DNA of 23,224 bases. Origin: JBAZJI01 sp964596325 (lineage in GTDB: Bacteria; Patescibacteriota; Minisyncoccia; Minisyncoccales; JAGOPM01). The DNA is taken from positions 1 to 23,224 of the forward strand of contig CAZQSQ010000012.1 in NCBI GenBank assembly GCA_964596325.1, given 5' to 3'. The position numbers and the translations under genes were made by a program. This document shows positions 1 to 6,901 of the stretch, piece after piece. Below the pieces are notes generated by a model. The model had not been told where the DNA came from, searched no databases, and worked only from the letters and a program-made list of their open reading frames with translations. Numbering within the stretch: position 1 is the first letter of the stretch; each line of letters begins with the position of its first letter.

Positions 1-1280
1 ATCAATACACTTCTTCCCCGATCATAAAAGCCGTTTCCAATGAGAATATAATTGTTATTTCTGCAACAGCCCCGTCATCCTCAACTAATACAGTTACTAT
101 TGTGCTGGATGGCGCGCCTGATGCAGCCTTGGGTGGTACAGGTATGGCCAATGTAACAATCGATAGCTTTAAAAGGCCTTTCTCCGGCTATACTTCAACG
201 ATAAACGCCGATGGAACAACAATTGTAGCCGTGACTGGCATTACTTCGACAAGTAGTATCAGTTCAGTTGCTCTAGATATTACGCCCAATGCGGGGTCGG
301 TGGCCGTCTCAAATTTGACTTGGGGTAACGCAAGTTCTACTAAACAATGGACCGAATCTGGGGTGTCTGGAGTTTCGTCTGCGGAGCATAAAGTTGGAGA
401 CTTACAAACGGATTATTACTATACGGTTAAAATTGATGGAGTAGAGTACGGAAAATATAAGGCAGATAGTTTGGGGGAGATATCATTTAACTATGCCGGA
501 GGGTATTCAACGCATACTTTTAGTGTTAGCGTTGCGGATCCGGAGACAACCGCTTCAGCAACCACTAATGGGGCGTCATATACTTTTGGTGAATTGTCGC
601 ATTATAATGTTTTGACTAATCTTTCATGCGTTGACAGGGTGGGAGGCAATTGTTTAAGTATTTTTTATTGCATGGATGCAAATAATACTTGTACGCCAAC
701 AACCATTTATTCTGCAGCGATAGAAATACCAGCATCTATTAATCCTGTCTATTTAAGATATTATTCTATTGACTCGTATGGCGTTAGTGAAACTGTCAAA
801 AGTAAATTAGTGAATTCGTTAATCGTACTGCCTGGTGGCGCTTTTGGTGGCGAGATTACAAATAAGCTCGTTAAAAAAGATGCAAAAGAAGTAAAAATTG
901 TTGATAGCAATAATGATAAAGGATTATTGGGCGTCAATAAATTCGCAAAACTTTTGGTCTTGTTAAAATATAGATTGGGTACGATTATAAAGGGCAAAGG
1001 GTTGAATAATATTAATGTTATTGGCAATAAAGCAAAAAATGAAGTCGTGACGACGCTACCGGCCGTGCTGCTGGAGTTTGGGATGATTGATAATAATGTT
1101 TCTATTTTGCAGAGAAGGTTAAGAGATCTTGGATATTTTACACATCCTTATATAACAAGATATTTTGGACCGGCAACGCGCGATGCTGTGATCAAGTTTC
1201 AGAAAGACCGTAATATTAAGCCGATGAGTGGGGTTTATGGTCCAAAAACAAGAGCGGCTCTGGAAGAAAAAAAGTATTAA
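1..1280 (+). CDS. Surface protein, 3' part, with C-terminal peptidoglycan-binding domain
   Basis: The reading frame is open from the left edge (codons in phase with position 3), so the gene is cut by the window and its start is not visible; a GTG at 102 is internal. The visible part is Ser/Thr/Val/Asn-rich, with beta-strand-like stretches resembling Ig-like or FN3-like modules of surface proteins. Around 640-700 it has a short Cys-containing stretch (CVDRVGGNC, FYCMDANNTC). The last ~65 codons (about 1085-1277) match the peptidoglycan-binding family PF01471: an LQRRLRDLGYF helix, then FGPATRDAVIKFQ, then YGPKTRAAL. This domain usually anchors enzymes or adhesins to cell-wall murein. The product is probably exported, but any signal peptide lies outside the window. 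The TAA stop (1278-1280) overlaps the edge of an inverted repeat by two bases, so the last residues could have been changed by that rearrangement. Confidence 0.85.
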   Translation, partial: QYTSSPIIKAVSNENIIVISATAPSSSTNTVTIVLDGAPDAALGGTGMANVTIDSFKRPFSGYTSTINADGTTIVAVTGITSTSSISSVALDITPNAGSVAVSNLTWGNASSTKQWTESGVSGVSSAEHKVGDLQTDYYYTVKIDGVEYGKYKADSLGEISFNYAGGYSTHTFSVSVADPETTASATTNGASYTFGELSHYNVLTNLSCVDRVGGNCLSIFYCMDANNTCTPTTIYSAAIEIPASINPVYLRYYSIDSYGVSETVKSKLVNSLIVLPGGAFGGEITNKLVKKDAKEVKIVDSNNDKGLLGVNKFAKLLVLLKYRLGTIIKGKGLNNINVIGNKAKNEVVTTLPAVLLEFGMIDNNVSILQRRLRDLGYFTHPYITRYFGPATRDAVIKFQKDRNIKPMSGVYGPKTRAALEEKKY

Positions 1281-1513
1281 TTCTCCAACCAATATCTCTC
1301 TCTAAGATTGGCCATATATGGCCACCAGCTAAAACATTGTTTCTGGGGATTTTGTTCCCGAAAGGCATCGATAAACCCTAAACCGATAAGCTTATCTATT
1401 TGCTCCCTTTCGCCAGGAGTGAACATCGTATTATTTTTGTTATGCTTGGCATTAAATACGTCTATCTCCTTGTGGGCAATATTAAAATCACCGGCCAAAA
1501 TGATGTTTTGGTT
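1279..1513 (-). pseudogene. Inverted fragment of the exonuclease III gene
   Basis: On the minus strand this segment encodes the middle of exonuclease III (about residues 142-220 of the intact protein at 2710-3480), including the AGDFNIAH metal-site motif. It lacks the N-terminal part and the SDH active-site end. It is nearly identical to the intact gene: over 235 bases I see one substitution and one 2-base deletion (the GG at 3351-3352 is missing), and the deletion shifts the frame near the end. There is no start codon with a ribosome site and no promoter, so it is a dead fragment, not a gene. Reading frames across it on either strand only mirror the intact gene. Confidence 0.9.
1279..1513 (+). 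repeat. Inverted repeat copy A (exonuclease III segment)
   Basis: Bases 1279-1513 are the reverse complement of 3133-3369. Homology stops sharply at both ends: at 1279 within the stop codon of the upstream surface-protein gene, and after the GGTT ending at 1513. The two copies flank the pentapeptide-repeat gene, the Nudix gene and the 5' part of exonuclease III. Confidence 0.93.
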
Positions 1514-1554
1514 CGGAGTATTTCAATACGAAAAAAATAATTGGTAATAAGAAT

Positions 1555-2133
1555 ATGGAATTAAAAGAGGCTGTATACGATCAAGAAAAATTCTCGAAAC
1601 TGGCATTTTCCGGACAAAAGATTAAAGACAAGGAATTTACCGATTGCCTTTTTGAAAAATGCGATTTAGGTAATTGCGATCTTGGCGAAACGGTTTTTAT
1701 CGGCTGCATCTTTAAGGATTGTGATTTTTCCAGTGCCAAAATTTATGCTTGTGGTTTTCGGGAAACCGTTTTTGAAGAATGCAAATTTTTAGGAGTATTG
1801 TTCAAGGAAGTTAATCCATTTCTGCTAAGCTGGGAATTTAATCATTGCCGCATTGAATTATGTAATTTTACCGGGTTAAAAATGGAGGAGAGCCGTTTTA
1901 GCGATTGCACACTCAAAGAAACTGACTTTATCGACACCAATCTTAAAAAAGCCGTTTTTATCGGAAGCGACTTGAAGGGCAGCATTTTTGATGGAGCTAA
2001 TTTGGAGGAGGCGGATTTTTCCGGGGCGAAGAATTATTATATTGATCCGACTAAATGCCGCTTAAAAAAGGCAAGATTTTCACAGCCAGAGGTTTTGGCC
2101 TTGCTTGCCGGCTTTGGTCTTGATATAAAATAA
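1555..2133 (+). CDS. Pentapeptide-repeat protein
   Basis: A 192-residue protein made of A(D/N)LXX-type pentapeptides, with F or L at the centre of almost every fifth residue (for example CDLGNCDLGETVF, SDLKGSIFDGANLEEADF). Such proteins fold as a right-handed quadrilateral beta-helix. The break around FKEVNPFLLSWEFNHC (about residues 83-98) and the C-terminal CRLKKARFSQPEVLALL segment resemble the Qnr/McbG-like group, some of which mimic DNA and protect DNA gyrase. Length is close to Qnr proteins (about 218). Function here is not proven. It is cytosolic, with no signal peptide. No clear Shine-Dalgarno or well-placed -10 box precedes the ATG; the segment just upstream is the exonuclease fragment, so the original promoter may have been displaced. 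It leads a run with the Nudix and exonuclease III genes, which fits DNA protection or repair. Confidence 0.88.
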   Translation: MELKEAVYDQEKFSKLAFSGQKIKDKEFTDCLFEKCDLGNCDLGETVFIGCIFKDCDFSSAKIYACGFRETVFEECKFLGVLFKEVNPFLLSWEFNHCRIELCNFTGLKMEESRFSDCTLKETDFIDTNLKKAVFIGSDLKGSIFDGANLEEADFSGAKNYYIDPTKCRLKKARFSQPEVLALLAGFGLDIK

Positions 2134-2145
2134 ACGTGGAAAATT

Positions 2146-2697
2146 ATGGATGGATATTTAGATATTATTAATGAAAAAGATGAGGTTGTCGGTCGGGAGC
2201 TGCGCTCAAAAATACATAAAGACGGCCTCCTGCATCGCGAAGTGCATATTTGGTTTGTTACTCCCAAGGGGGAAATTATCTTTCAGCATCGGGCCAAAGA
2301 CAAAGAAACCTATCCGGACAAGCTTGATGCTACGGTGGGCGGGCATGTAGAAATTGGCGCCACCTACGAGGAAACAGCCCTAAAGGAGGGCAAGGAAGAA
2401 ACGGGTGTAGATATTAATCCCCAAAAACTCCATTTTTTGGCTAAGCAGAAAAAATATATGGTTGATGGCGCTACGGGATTAATTAATAATTCTATGCGCG
2501 CCCAATTCGCTTATCTCTATGATGAGCTCTTGGAAGGGCTGGTAGTAGAAAAGGGCAAGGCACTTGGTTTTGAGGCATGGAAAATAGAAGCCCTGCATAC
2601 GCTTAGTGCGGAGGATAAGGAAAAATTTATCCCGGTTTGTTTGGAGGAGGATATTTTAGCGCTTTATGATGAAGCACGGAAAATATTTGGCGTTTAA
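2146..2697 (+). CDS. Nudix hydrolase
   Basis: A 183-residue Nudix-fold protein. The Nudix box spans residues 66-88 (starts GHVEIG, ends KEGKEETGV). The catalytic KE..EE glutamates (E81, E84, E85) are present, but the usual Glu of the G-x5-E part is Ala72 and the hydrophobic residue of REU is Gly82. The N-terminal part (YLDIINEKDEVVG, HREVHIWFV) matches the group annotated as isopentenyl-diphosphate-isomerase-like Nudix proteins, whose substrates are mostly unknown. It lies 12 nt after the pentapeptide gene and 12 nt before exonuclease III, so it is probably co-transcribed with both. A house-cleaning role on damaged nucleotides would fit, but is inference. Confidence 0.88.
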   Translation: MDGYLDIINEKDEVVGRELRSKIHKDGLLHREVHIWFVTPKGEIIFQHRAKDKETYPDKLDATVGGHVEIGATYEETALKEGKEETGVDINPQKLHFLAKQKKYMVDGATGLINNSMRAQFAYLYDELLEGLVVEKGKALGFEAWKIEALHTLSAEDKEKFIPVCLEEDILALYDEARKIFGV

Positions 2698-2709
2698 GTT
2701 AGAAAAGAA

Positions 2710-3480
2710 ATGGCCAGAAAAATAAAAATAATTTCTTGGAATGTGAATGGTTTGCGCTCGGCGGCGCGCCAAGGTTTTATTAAATGGCTTGCCCAAGAGC
2801 CGGCTGATATTATTTGTTTGCAAGAGATAAAGGCAAATGTTTTGGATTTGCCGAGCGAACTTGTAAAGATTAACGGGTACCATTCATATTTTAATTCTGC
2901 CCAAAAGAAGGGCTATTCGGGCACGGCTGTATATACTAAGGTTCAGCCCAAGATTTTTGAAACCAGCATCCTGCCCGGGAGGTTTGATGGGGAGGGGCGG
3001 GGCATAAAAATGGTTTTTGACGAATTTACCCTCTATAACTTTTATATCCCCAATGGTTCCAGAGATAAGCGCGATATGCCCTATAAATTGGATACTTACG
3101 CAAAATTATTAGGGATGTTTGCTTCCCAAAAAAACCAAAACATCATTTTGGCCGGTGATTTTAATATTGCCCACAAGGAGATAGACGTATTTAATGCCAA
3201 GCATAACAAAAATAATACGATGTTCACTCCTGGCGAAAGGGAGCAAATAGATAAGCTTATCGGTTTAGGGTTTATCGATGCCTTTCGGGAACAAAATCCC
3301 CAGAAACAATGTTTTAGCTGGTGGCCATATATGGCCAATCTTAGAGAGAGGGATATCGGTTGGAGAATTGATTATATTTTTACTTCTAAAAAATTGTTTC
3401 CTAAAGTTAAAAATTCCTCGATTAAAAAAGAAGTATTGGGGTCTGATCATTGTCCGGTCATGGTAGAATTGGGCCGTTAA
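2710..3480 (+). CDS. xth: Exodeoxyribonuclease III (AP endonuclease)
   Basis: A 256-residue member of the ExoIII/ExoA family, a Mg-dependent enzyme that cuts DNA 5' to abasic sites and has 3'-5' exonuclease activity in base excision repair. Motifs are all present: SWNVNGLR with N11, LQEIK with E39, the GDFNIAH metal site with D150/N152, WRIDYIF, and the C-terminal SDHCPV with D246/H247. The length is normal. The ATG lies 12 nt after the Nudix gene. A strong terminator follows the stop. Residues 142-220 are duplicated in inverted orientation at 1279-1513, but this copy is intact. Confidence 0.96.
   Translation: MARKIKIISWNVNGLRSAARQGFIKWLAQEPADIICLQEIKANVLDLPSELVKINGYHSYFNSAQKKGYSGTAVYTKVQPKIFETSILPGRFDGEGRGIKMVFDEFTLYNFYIPNGSRDKRDMPYKLDTYAKLLGMFASQKNQNIILAGDFNIAHKEIDVFNAKHNKNNTMFTPGEREQIDKLIGLGFIDAFREQNPQKQCFSWWPYMANLRERDIGWRIDYIFTSKKLFPKVKNSSIKKEVLGSDHCPVMVELGR
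3133..3369 (+). repeat. Inverted repeat copy B (inside exonuclease III)
   Basis: Partner of the inverted copy at 1279-1513. It lies inside the intact exonuclease III gene, where the frame and all motifs are kept, so this is the parental copy. Confidence 0.93.
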
Positions 3481-3488
3481 GTTAAAAA

Positions 3489-3518
3489 GAAAAAATCCGG
3501 ATGATACCGGATTTTTTT
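3489..3518 (+). terminator. Intrinsic terminator after exonuclease III
   Basis: Stem AAAAATCCGG (3491-3500) with CCGGATTTTT (3507-3516), 6-nt loop and T run. It ends the 1555-3480 run. Confidence 0.9.
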
Positions 3519-3539
3519 GAAAAATAATTCTATTTTTTC

Positions 3540-3567
3540 TTGCATTGCCAAAAAATAATACTATAAT
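3540..3567 (+). promoter_or_regulatory. Sigma-70-type promoter for the deoxyhypusine synthase-like gene
   Basis: TTGCAT (3540-3545), 16-nt spacer, TATAAT (3562-3567). It places the transcription start near 3574 and rules out the in-frame TTG at 3545 as the start codon, because that TTG lies in the -35 region. Confidence 0.7.
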
Positions 3568-3595
3568 TCATTTAGATGAAGAAAAAAATAAAAAT

Positions 3596-4588
3596 ATGGA
3601 GCAAGAAAAATTACAGCAGCATAAGTGTATAAAAAAATTTGTCGAAAAAAATTTTCAACACTTCAATGCTGCCGTTGTCAAAGACGCTGCCCGGGCTTAT
3701 GTTGAGCATATAAATAAGGGCGGGAAAATGTTTTTGGCTATGGCCGGAGCCATGAGCACGGCTGAACTTGGCATTACCTTGGCGGAGATGATCCGGGAAG
3801 GAAAAATCCACGCTATTTCCACAACGGGTGCCAATTTGGAAGAAGATTTATTTAATCTTGTCGCCCACGATTTTTATGAGCGGGTTCCGGGCTATCGTTA
3901 CTTTACCAAGGACGATGAAGAGGCTTTATTGAAAAGGCATATGAATCGGGTGACTGATACCTGTATCCCGGAGGAAGAGGCTATGCGCCGTTTGGAGCGC
4001 GTAGTACAAAAATGCTGGTTCAAAGCTCAAGACGAGGGGAAAAAGTATTTCCCGTATGAATTCATGTATCAGGCTATTAAAACAGGGGAGCTTGAGCAAT
4101 ATTATCAGATTGATCCCAAAGATTCTTGGTTGCTGGCTGCTTGCGAAAAGAACATCCCGATTTTTGTGGCCGGCTGGGAGGATTCGACCTTGGGAAACTT
4201 TATTGTTTCCTGCCACAAGCGCGGGGAAATTAAAGATCTTAGCATAGTTAAATCAGGTTTGGAGCTGATGTCTTGGCTTATTGAGTGGTATAAAGAGGAA
4301 TCAAAGAATTTTTCCATCGGATTTTTTCAGATTGGGGGCGGCATTGCCGGAGACTTCCCGATTTGTGTCGTGCCACTGCTTGAGCAGGATTTGAAGTTAG
4401 AAAATGTCCGGAAGTGGGGATATTTTTGCCAAATCTCGGATAGCACGACTTCTTACGGGTCTTACAGCGGGGCCGTGCCCAATGAGAAAATTACCTGGGG
4501 GAAGCTGGAAAAGTCCACACCCAGTTTTGTAATTGAAAGTGACGCGACCATTGTGGCACCCTTAATATTTTCTTATATTCTTGGCTAA
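3596..4588 (+). CDS. Deoxyhypusine synthase family protein
   Basis: A 330-residue protein of the deoxyhypusine synthase fold, an NAD-dependent family that transfers the aminobutyl group of spermidine. Visible signatures: LAMAGAMSTAELG and TTGANLEEDL near the N-terminus, FFQIGGGIAGDFPICV (NAD/polyamine site), then SDSTTSYGSYSGA and ITWGKL, where K303 matches the Lys that carries the aminobutyl intermediate. Bacteria lack eIF5A; bacterial relatives make homospermidine, spermidine or unknown polyamine products, so the protein-modification role should not be assumed. I chose ATG 3596 because an upstream in-frame TTG at 3545 sits in the promoter. It is a single-gene unit with its own promoter and terminator. 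Confidence 0.9.
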   Translation: MEQEKLQQHKCIKKFVEKNFQHFNAAVVKDAARAYVEHINKGGKMFLAMAGAMSTAELGITLAEMIREGKIHAISTTGANLEEDLFNLVAHDFYERVPGYRYFTKDDEEALLKRHMNRVTDTCIPEEEAMRRLERVVQKCWFKAQDEGKKYFPYEFMYQAIKTGELEQYYQIDPKDSWLLAACEKNIPIFVAGWEDSTLGNFIVSCHKRGEIKDLSIVKSGLELMSWLIEWYKEESKNFSIGFFQIGGGIAGDFPICVVPLLEQDLKLENVRKWGYFCQISDSTTSYGSYSGAVPNEKITWGKLEKSTPSFVIESDATIVAPLIFSYILG

Positions 4589-4598
4589 TAAATGAATG

Positions 4599-4627
4599 TG
4601 CAAAACGCCTCGTATGAGGCGTTTTGT
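4599..4627 (+). terminator. Intrinsic terminator after the deoxyhypusine synthase-like gene
   Basis: CAAAACGCCTC paired with a GAGGCGTTTTG arm around a short GTAT loop. The 3' arm runs directly into the tspO -10 box. Confidence 0.85.
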
Positions 4628-4635
4628 GTTATAAT
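4627..4635 (+). promoter_or_regulatory. Extended -10 promoter of tspO
   Basis: TGT-TATAAT; the hexamer is 4630-4635 and the ATG follows 11 nt later, predicting a 5' leader of about 5 nt. No convincing -35 box. Confidence 0.65.
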
Positions 4636-4646
4636 AATAGAAAGAT

Positions 4647-5108
4647 ATGAAGAATAATTATTTTATTATTCCACTATTTATTGTTGCGATTTCTTATTTG
4701 GGCGGTCGTGTGACTGCTAATGGCATGGCTTGGTATAAAACTTTAACTTTGCCGCCAATTGCTCCGCCGGGCGGGTTTATCGGCATTATTTGGACCATTA
4801 TATATTTTTTAGCCATGATTTCAGCTTTGCTTTTTTGGAACAAGACAGAGAAAGCGGCTAATGATAAGCTTGTTAAGCTTATTTTTATTGCCAATGGCCT
4901 GTTGAATTTATTTTGGAGCTATGTATTTTTCGGTTGGCATTTGTTGGGCTGGGCAATAGTGGAAATGTGTCTGCTTAATCTTACAACTTTAGCCTTGGTC
5001 TTGTTGCTATGGAAGAAGAGTCGCCTTTCGGCTTGGTTACTTACCCCATATTTACTTTGGGTAAGTTTTGCCACTTATCTGGCTACCTCGATTTGGAAAT
5101 TAAACTGA
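4647..5108 (+). CDS. tspO: TspO/MBR family membrane protein
   Basis: A 153-residue integral membrane protein with five hydrophobic segments (about residues 4-20, 44-63, 76-96, 100-121, 130-148), as in the TspO/peripheral benzodiazepine receptor family. Family signatures: WYKTLTLPPIAPPG after helix 1, IIWTIIYFLAMISA, NLFWSYVFFG, a conserved E in AIVEMCLL, and the terminal PYLLWVSFATYLATSIWKLN. TspO binds tetrapyrroles and has been linked to porphyrin breakdown, oxygen or light response and stress. The length is normal. Only 1 nt separates it from the following DNA glycosylase-like gene. Its ATG is 11 nt after an extended -10 box, so the mRNA is probably leaderless. Confidence 0.93.
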   Translation: MKNNYFIIPLFIVAISYLGGRVTANGMAWYKTLTLPPIAPPGGFIGIIWTIIYFLAMISALLFWNKTEKAANDKLVKLIFIANGLLNLFWSYVFFGWHLLGWAIVEMCLLNLTTLALVLLLWKKSRLSAWLLTPYLLWVSFATYLATSIWKLN

Positions 5109-5109
5109 T

Positions 5110-5442
5110 ATGAGAATTTGGGATGTAAACCCAAGATGTTTGTGCCCAGCGCATTTGCTAGGGGAGCACAGAGAACTGCATGCCATTTGGTCGATTCTGA
5201 CCAAAAATAAAAAAGGATATGCCAAGCATCCGGAAACTTTGCGTTGGAAGGGAAAATTGAAAGCCCTTTTTGTTCGACACGAATTACTTGTCCGCGAGAT
5301 GGCGAGACGGGGATATAACCACAATTCTTTATTAGATAAAAAGTTTGCCAAGGGTAGGGCAACCCAAGATTATTTTTTGCATACGATAAAACAGCAGAAG
5401 CTGATACTCAAAAATAAGCCATGCAAATGCCCATTGGGGTAA
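5110..5442 (+). CDS. Pyrimidine-dimer DNA glycosylase/endonuclease V-like protein
   Basis: A 110-residue protein matching the T4 endonuclease V-like family PF03013 (Pyr_excise). It begins MRIWDVNPRCL, followed by LLGEHRELHAIWS with the family Glu, KKGYAKHPETLRW, and LVREMARRGYNH. Family members cut the glycosidic bond at cyclobutane pyrimidine dimers and nick the backbone. In T4 DenV the nucleophile is the N-terminal amine of Thr2; here residue 2 is Arg, so activity needs testing. It starts 1 nt after tspO and is almost certainly translated from the same mRNA. The C-terminal KPCKCPLG adds two Cys. A hairpin (5421-5449) spans the stop codon and overlaps the next promoter. Confidence 0.82.
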   Translation: MRIWDVNPRCLCPAHLLGEHRELHAIWSILTKNKKGYAKHPETLRWKGKLKALFVRHELLVREMARRGYNHNSLLDKKFAKGRATQDYFLHTIKQQKLILKNKPCKCPLG

Positions 5443-5443
5443 T

Positions 5444-5471
5444 TTGCATTATTGGGTATTTTGTGTAAAAT
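5444..5471 (+). promoter_or_regulatory. Promoter of the 5510 hypothetical gene
   Basis: TTGCAT (5444-5449), 16-nt spacer, TAAAAT (5466-5471). The TTGCAT also forms the 3' arm of a hairpin (ATGCAAAT 5421-5428 with ATTTGCAT 5442-5449). Confidence 0.55.
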
Positions 5472-5509
5472 ATTTTTGGCAAATTACCAACAGAAAATAA
5501 GGAGGCGCG

Positions 5510-5974
5510 ATGCCTAAGAAAGCCACAATTAAATTAGCTGCGGCAAAAAAAGAAGCTGAAGGGCGTACCATCGTCACTCTATGTAAGGAGATGGTCAAAC
5601 ATAATTTTCGGGAAATCGTTGAGGGATCGGTTTGGACGCTCTCAGTCGATTTTTCAGAAATTACTAAGCAGGTAGTTTGGAAGCCACCGCAACCCTTACC
5701 GGATTGGTTACCGCCGGAAACAAGGGTTCCGATTTTTTCTATCGCACAAATCGGCCAAGCGGTTGAGCGGGAAATAAAAATTATTGCAATCCCTACCAAG
5801 GATGGCGAAAATAGTTTTCATGCAGCAGCCATCAAACGCGGCAATGGCCAAGAGCTTGTAAAAGATGCTTTTAGTGGGCTGGCGGCAGTGTCTAATAAGC
5901 TACTTGAGGCGCTCGATTGTCTTTTTTGTAACCAAGAATTGTTTCTTTCCATTAAAACAATCGATTTCAGATGA
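5510..5974 (+). CDS. Hypothetical protein, 154 residues
   Basis: I do not recognise a family. The start is well supported: an AAGGAGG Shine-Dalgarno ends 6 nt before the ATG and a promoter lies about 40 nt upstream. The N-terminus is basic and Ala-rich (KKATIKLAAAKKEAEG). The middle is Trp/Pro-rich (VVWKPPQPLPDWLPPE), and the C-terminus has a helix-like LVKDAFSGLAAVSNKLLEAL followed by CLFCNQELF, a single CxxC. There is no signal peptide or membrane segment, so it is likely cytosolic. A palindromic terminator follows within 50 nt, so it is a monocistronic gene. Base use is like its neighbours. Confidence 0.75.
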   Translation: MPKKATIKLAAAKKEAEGRTIVTLCKEMVKHNFREIVEGSVWTLSVDFSEITKQVVWKPPQPLPDWLPPETRVPIFSIAQIGQAVEREIKIIAIPTKDGENSFHAAAIKRGNGQELVKDAFSGLAAVSNKLLEALDCLFCNQELFLSIKTIDFR

Positions 5975-5998
5975 TAGCCCGGAATGGGTTTTTTACAT

Positions 5999-6025
5999 TA
6001 ATCCTGTTGCAACAGGATTATTTTT
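5999..6025 (+). terminator. Palindromic terminator after the 5510 gene
   Basis: A perfect 22-nt palindrome (TAATCCTGTT-GC-AACAGGATTA, 5999-6020) followed by TTTTT. Confidence 0.85.
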
Positions 6026-6033
6026 GTTATAAT
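6025..6033 (+). promoter_or_regulatory. Extended -10 promoter of the SIMPL gene
   Basis: TGT-TATAAT with the hexamer at 6028-6033; the ATG follows 12 nt later (6046). No clear -35. Confidence 0.65.
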
Positions 6034-6045
6034 TATAAAAAATAT

Positions 6046-6858
6046 ATGGAACAAAATTGTAATTGTGGTTGCGGCTGCCAGGAAGGGCACTGCTGCAAAC
6101 CAGGCTGGGGCATAAAGCCATTGATAATTGTTGTTTTGCTCATTTTGGCCGTTTATTTGGCCGGCTTGGCGCGAAATGCTTTCCGTCAACATGATTATAT
6201 CGGCAAAACCAGTGACAGTGTTCGCTCTATGTCATTTTCTGGCGAGGGCAAGGAAGTGGTTAAGCCAGATATTGCCCTTGTTACCACTGGGGTGGAGATT
6301 GAAAAGAAAACTGTGGCCGAAGCCATAAAGGAGGGCACGGATAAAATGAATCTATTTGTAGAAAAGGCCTTGGCCTTGGGAATTAAGCGGGAAGATATCA
6401 AAACTGTCAATTATAGCATTAATCCTGCCTATGATTGGAGCAGAGAGGGGAAACAAACGCTTCGGGGTTATACCCATCGGCAGAGTATTGAATTGAAAAT
6501 AAGGGACTTAAATAAAGTTTCCGATGTTTTAGCCACGGCTGGAGATTTGGGCTTGAACCAAGTTGGCGATTTACGTTTCGACGTAGATAATAAAGAAGCT
6601 ACGATCGCCAAAGCGCGGGAGGCGGCCATTGCCAAAGCCAAAGCTAATGCTGCAGCCACTTCTAAACAATTAGGGATAAGCTTGGGGAAGCTGGTTGGCT
6701 ATAATGCTAATGAGCAATTGCCGGCGCAGATTTATAATGCCGTGCCAATGTATAAGCTAAATGCTGCCATGGAAGCGGCTGGCGCCCCATCTCCGACCAT
6801 CAGCGAGGGGCAGAGCGAAATTACTGTCGCAGTTAGCTTGACCTACGAAATAATTTGA
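6046..6858 (+). CDS. SIMPL (DUF541) domain protein with Cys-rich N-terminal tail
   Basis: A 270-residue membrane-anchored protein. Residues 1-20 contain a dense Cys cluster (CNCGCGCQ, HCC), followed by one membrane segment (PLIIVVLLILAVYLAGLA). After it comes a SIMPL/DUF541 domain starting SMSFSGEGKEVVKPDIALVTTGVE, with the typical TVAEAIKEGTDKMN helix, GIKREDIKTVNYSINP, QSIELKIRDLNKV, and the AKAREAAIAKAKANA helix before the last strand. SIMPL proteins are mostly periplasmic or extracellular and of poorly known function; OmpW-like stress proteins are relatives. Topology would put the Cys tail inside, where it could bind metal. The ATG at 6046 is chosen because the longer frame from 5971 runs through a terminator and promoter. 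Monocistronic. Confidence 0.88.
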   Translation: MEQNCNCGCGCQEGHCCKPGWGIKPLIIVVLLILAVYLAGLARNAFRQHDYIGKTSDSVRSMSFSGEGKEVVKPDIALVTTGVEIEKKTVAEAIKEGTDKMNLFVEKALALGIKREDIKTVNYSINPAYDWSREGKQTLRGYTHRQSIELKIRDLNKVSDVLATAGDLGLNQVGDLRFDVDNKEATIAKAREAAIAKAKANAAATSKQLGISLGKLVGYNANEQLPAQIYNAVPMYKLNAAMEAAGAPSPTISEGQSEITVAVSLTYEII

Positions 6859-6890
6859 AAAAAGGCGCTGGGGCAACCTAGCGCTTTTTT
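6858..6890 (+). terminator. Intrinsic terminator after the SIMPL gene
   Basis: GGCGCTGG arm and CCTAGCGC arm (one bulge or mismatch) flanked by A and T runs. Confidence 0.8.
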
Positions 6891-6901
6891 GTTTGCGAGG
6901 G

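Noticed and set aside
1308..1547. Plus-strand 79-residue frame
   Set aside because: It is the antisense of the duplicated exonuclease III fragment; an identical frame appears antisense to the intact gene.
1279..3369. Composite transposon flanked by inverted repeats
   Set aside because: The repeats are pieces of exonuclease III; there is no transposase and no target-site duplication, and one copy lies within its own intact gene.
3545..3595. N-terminal extension of the deoxyhypusine synthase-like gene from TTG 3545
   Set aside because: The TTG lies in the -35 region of a good promoter; ATG 3596 fits the family start.
5971..6045. ATG 5971 as the start of the SIMPL gene (ATGA overlap with the previous gene)
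   Set aside because: The extension runs through a palindromic terminator and a TGTTATAAT box; it has no family match.
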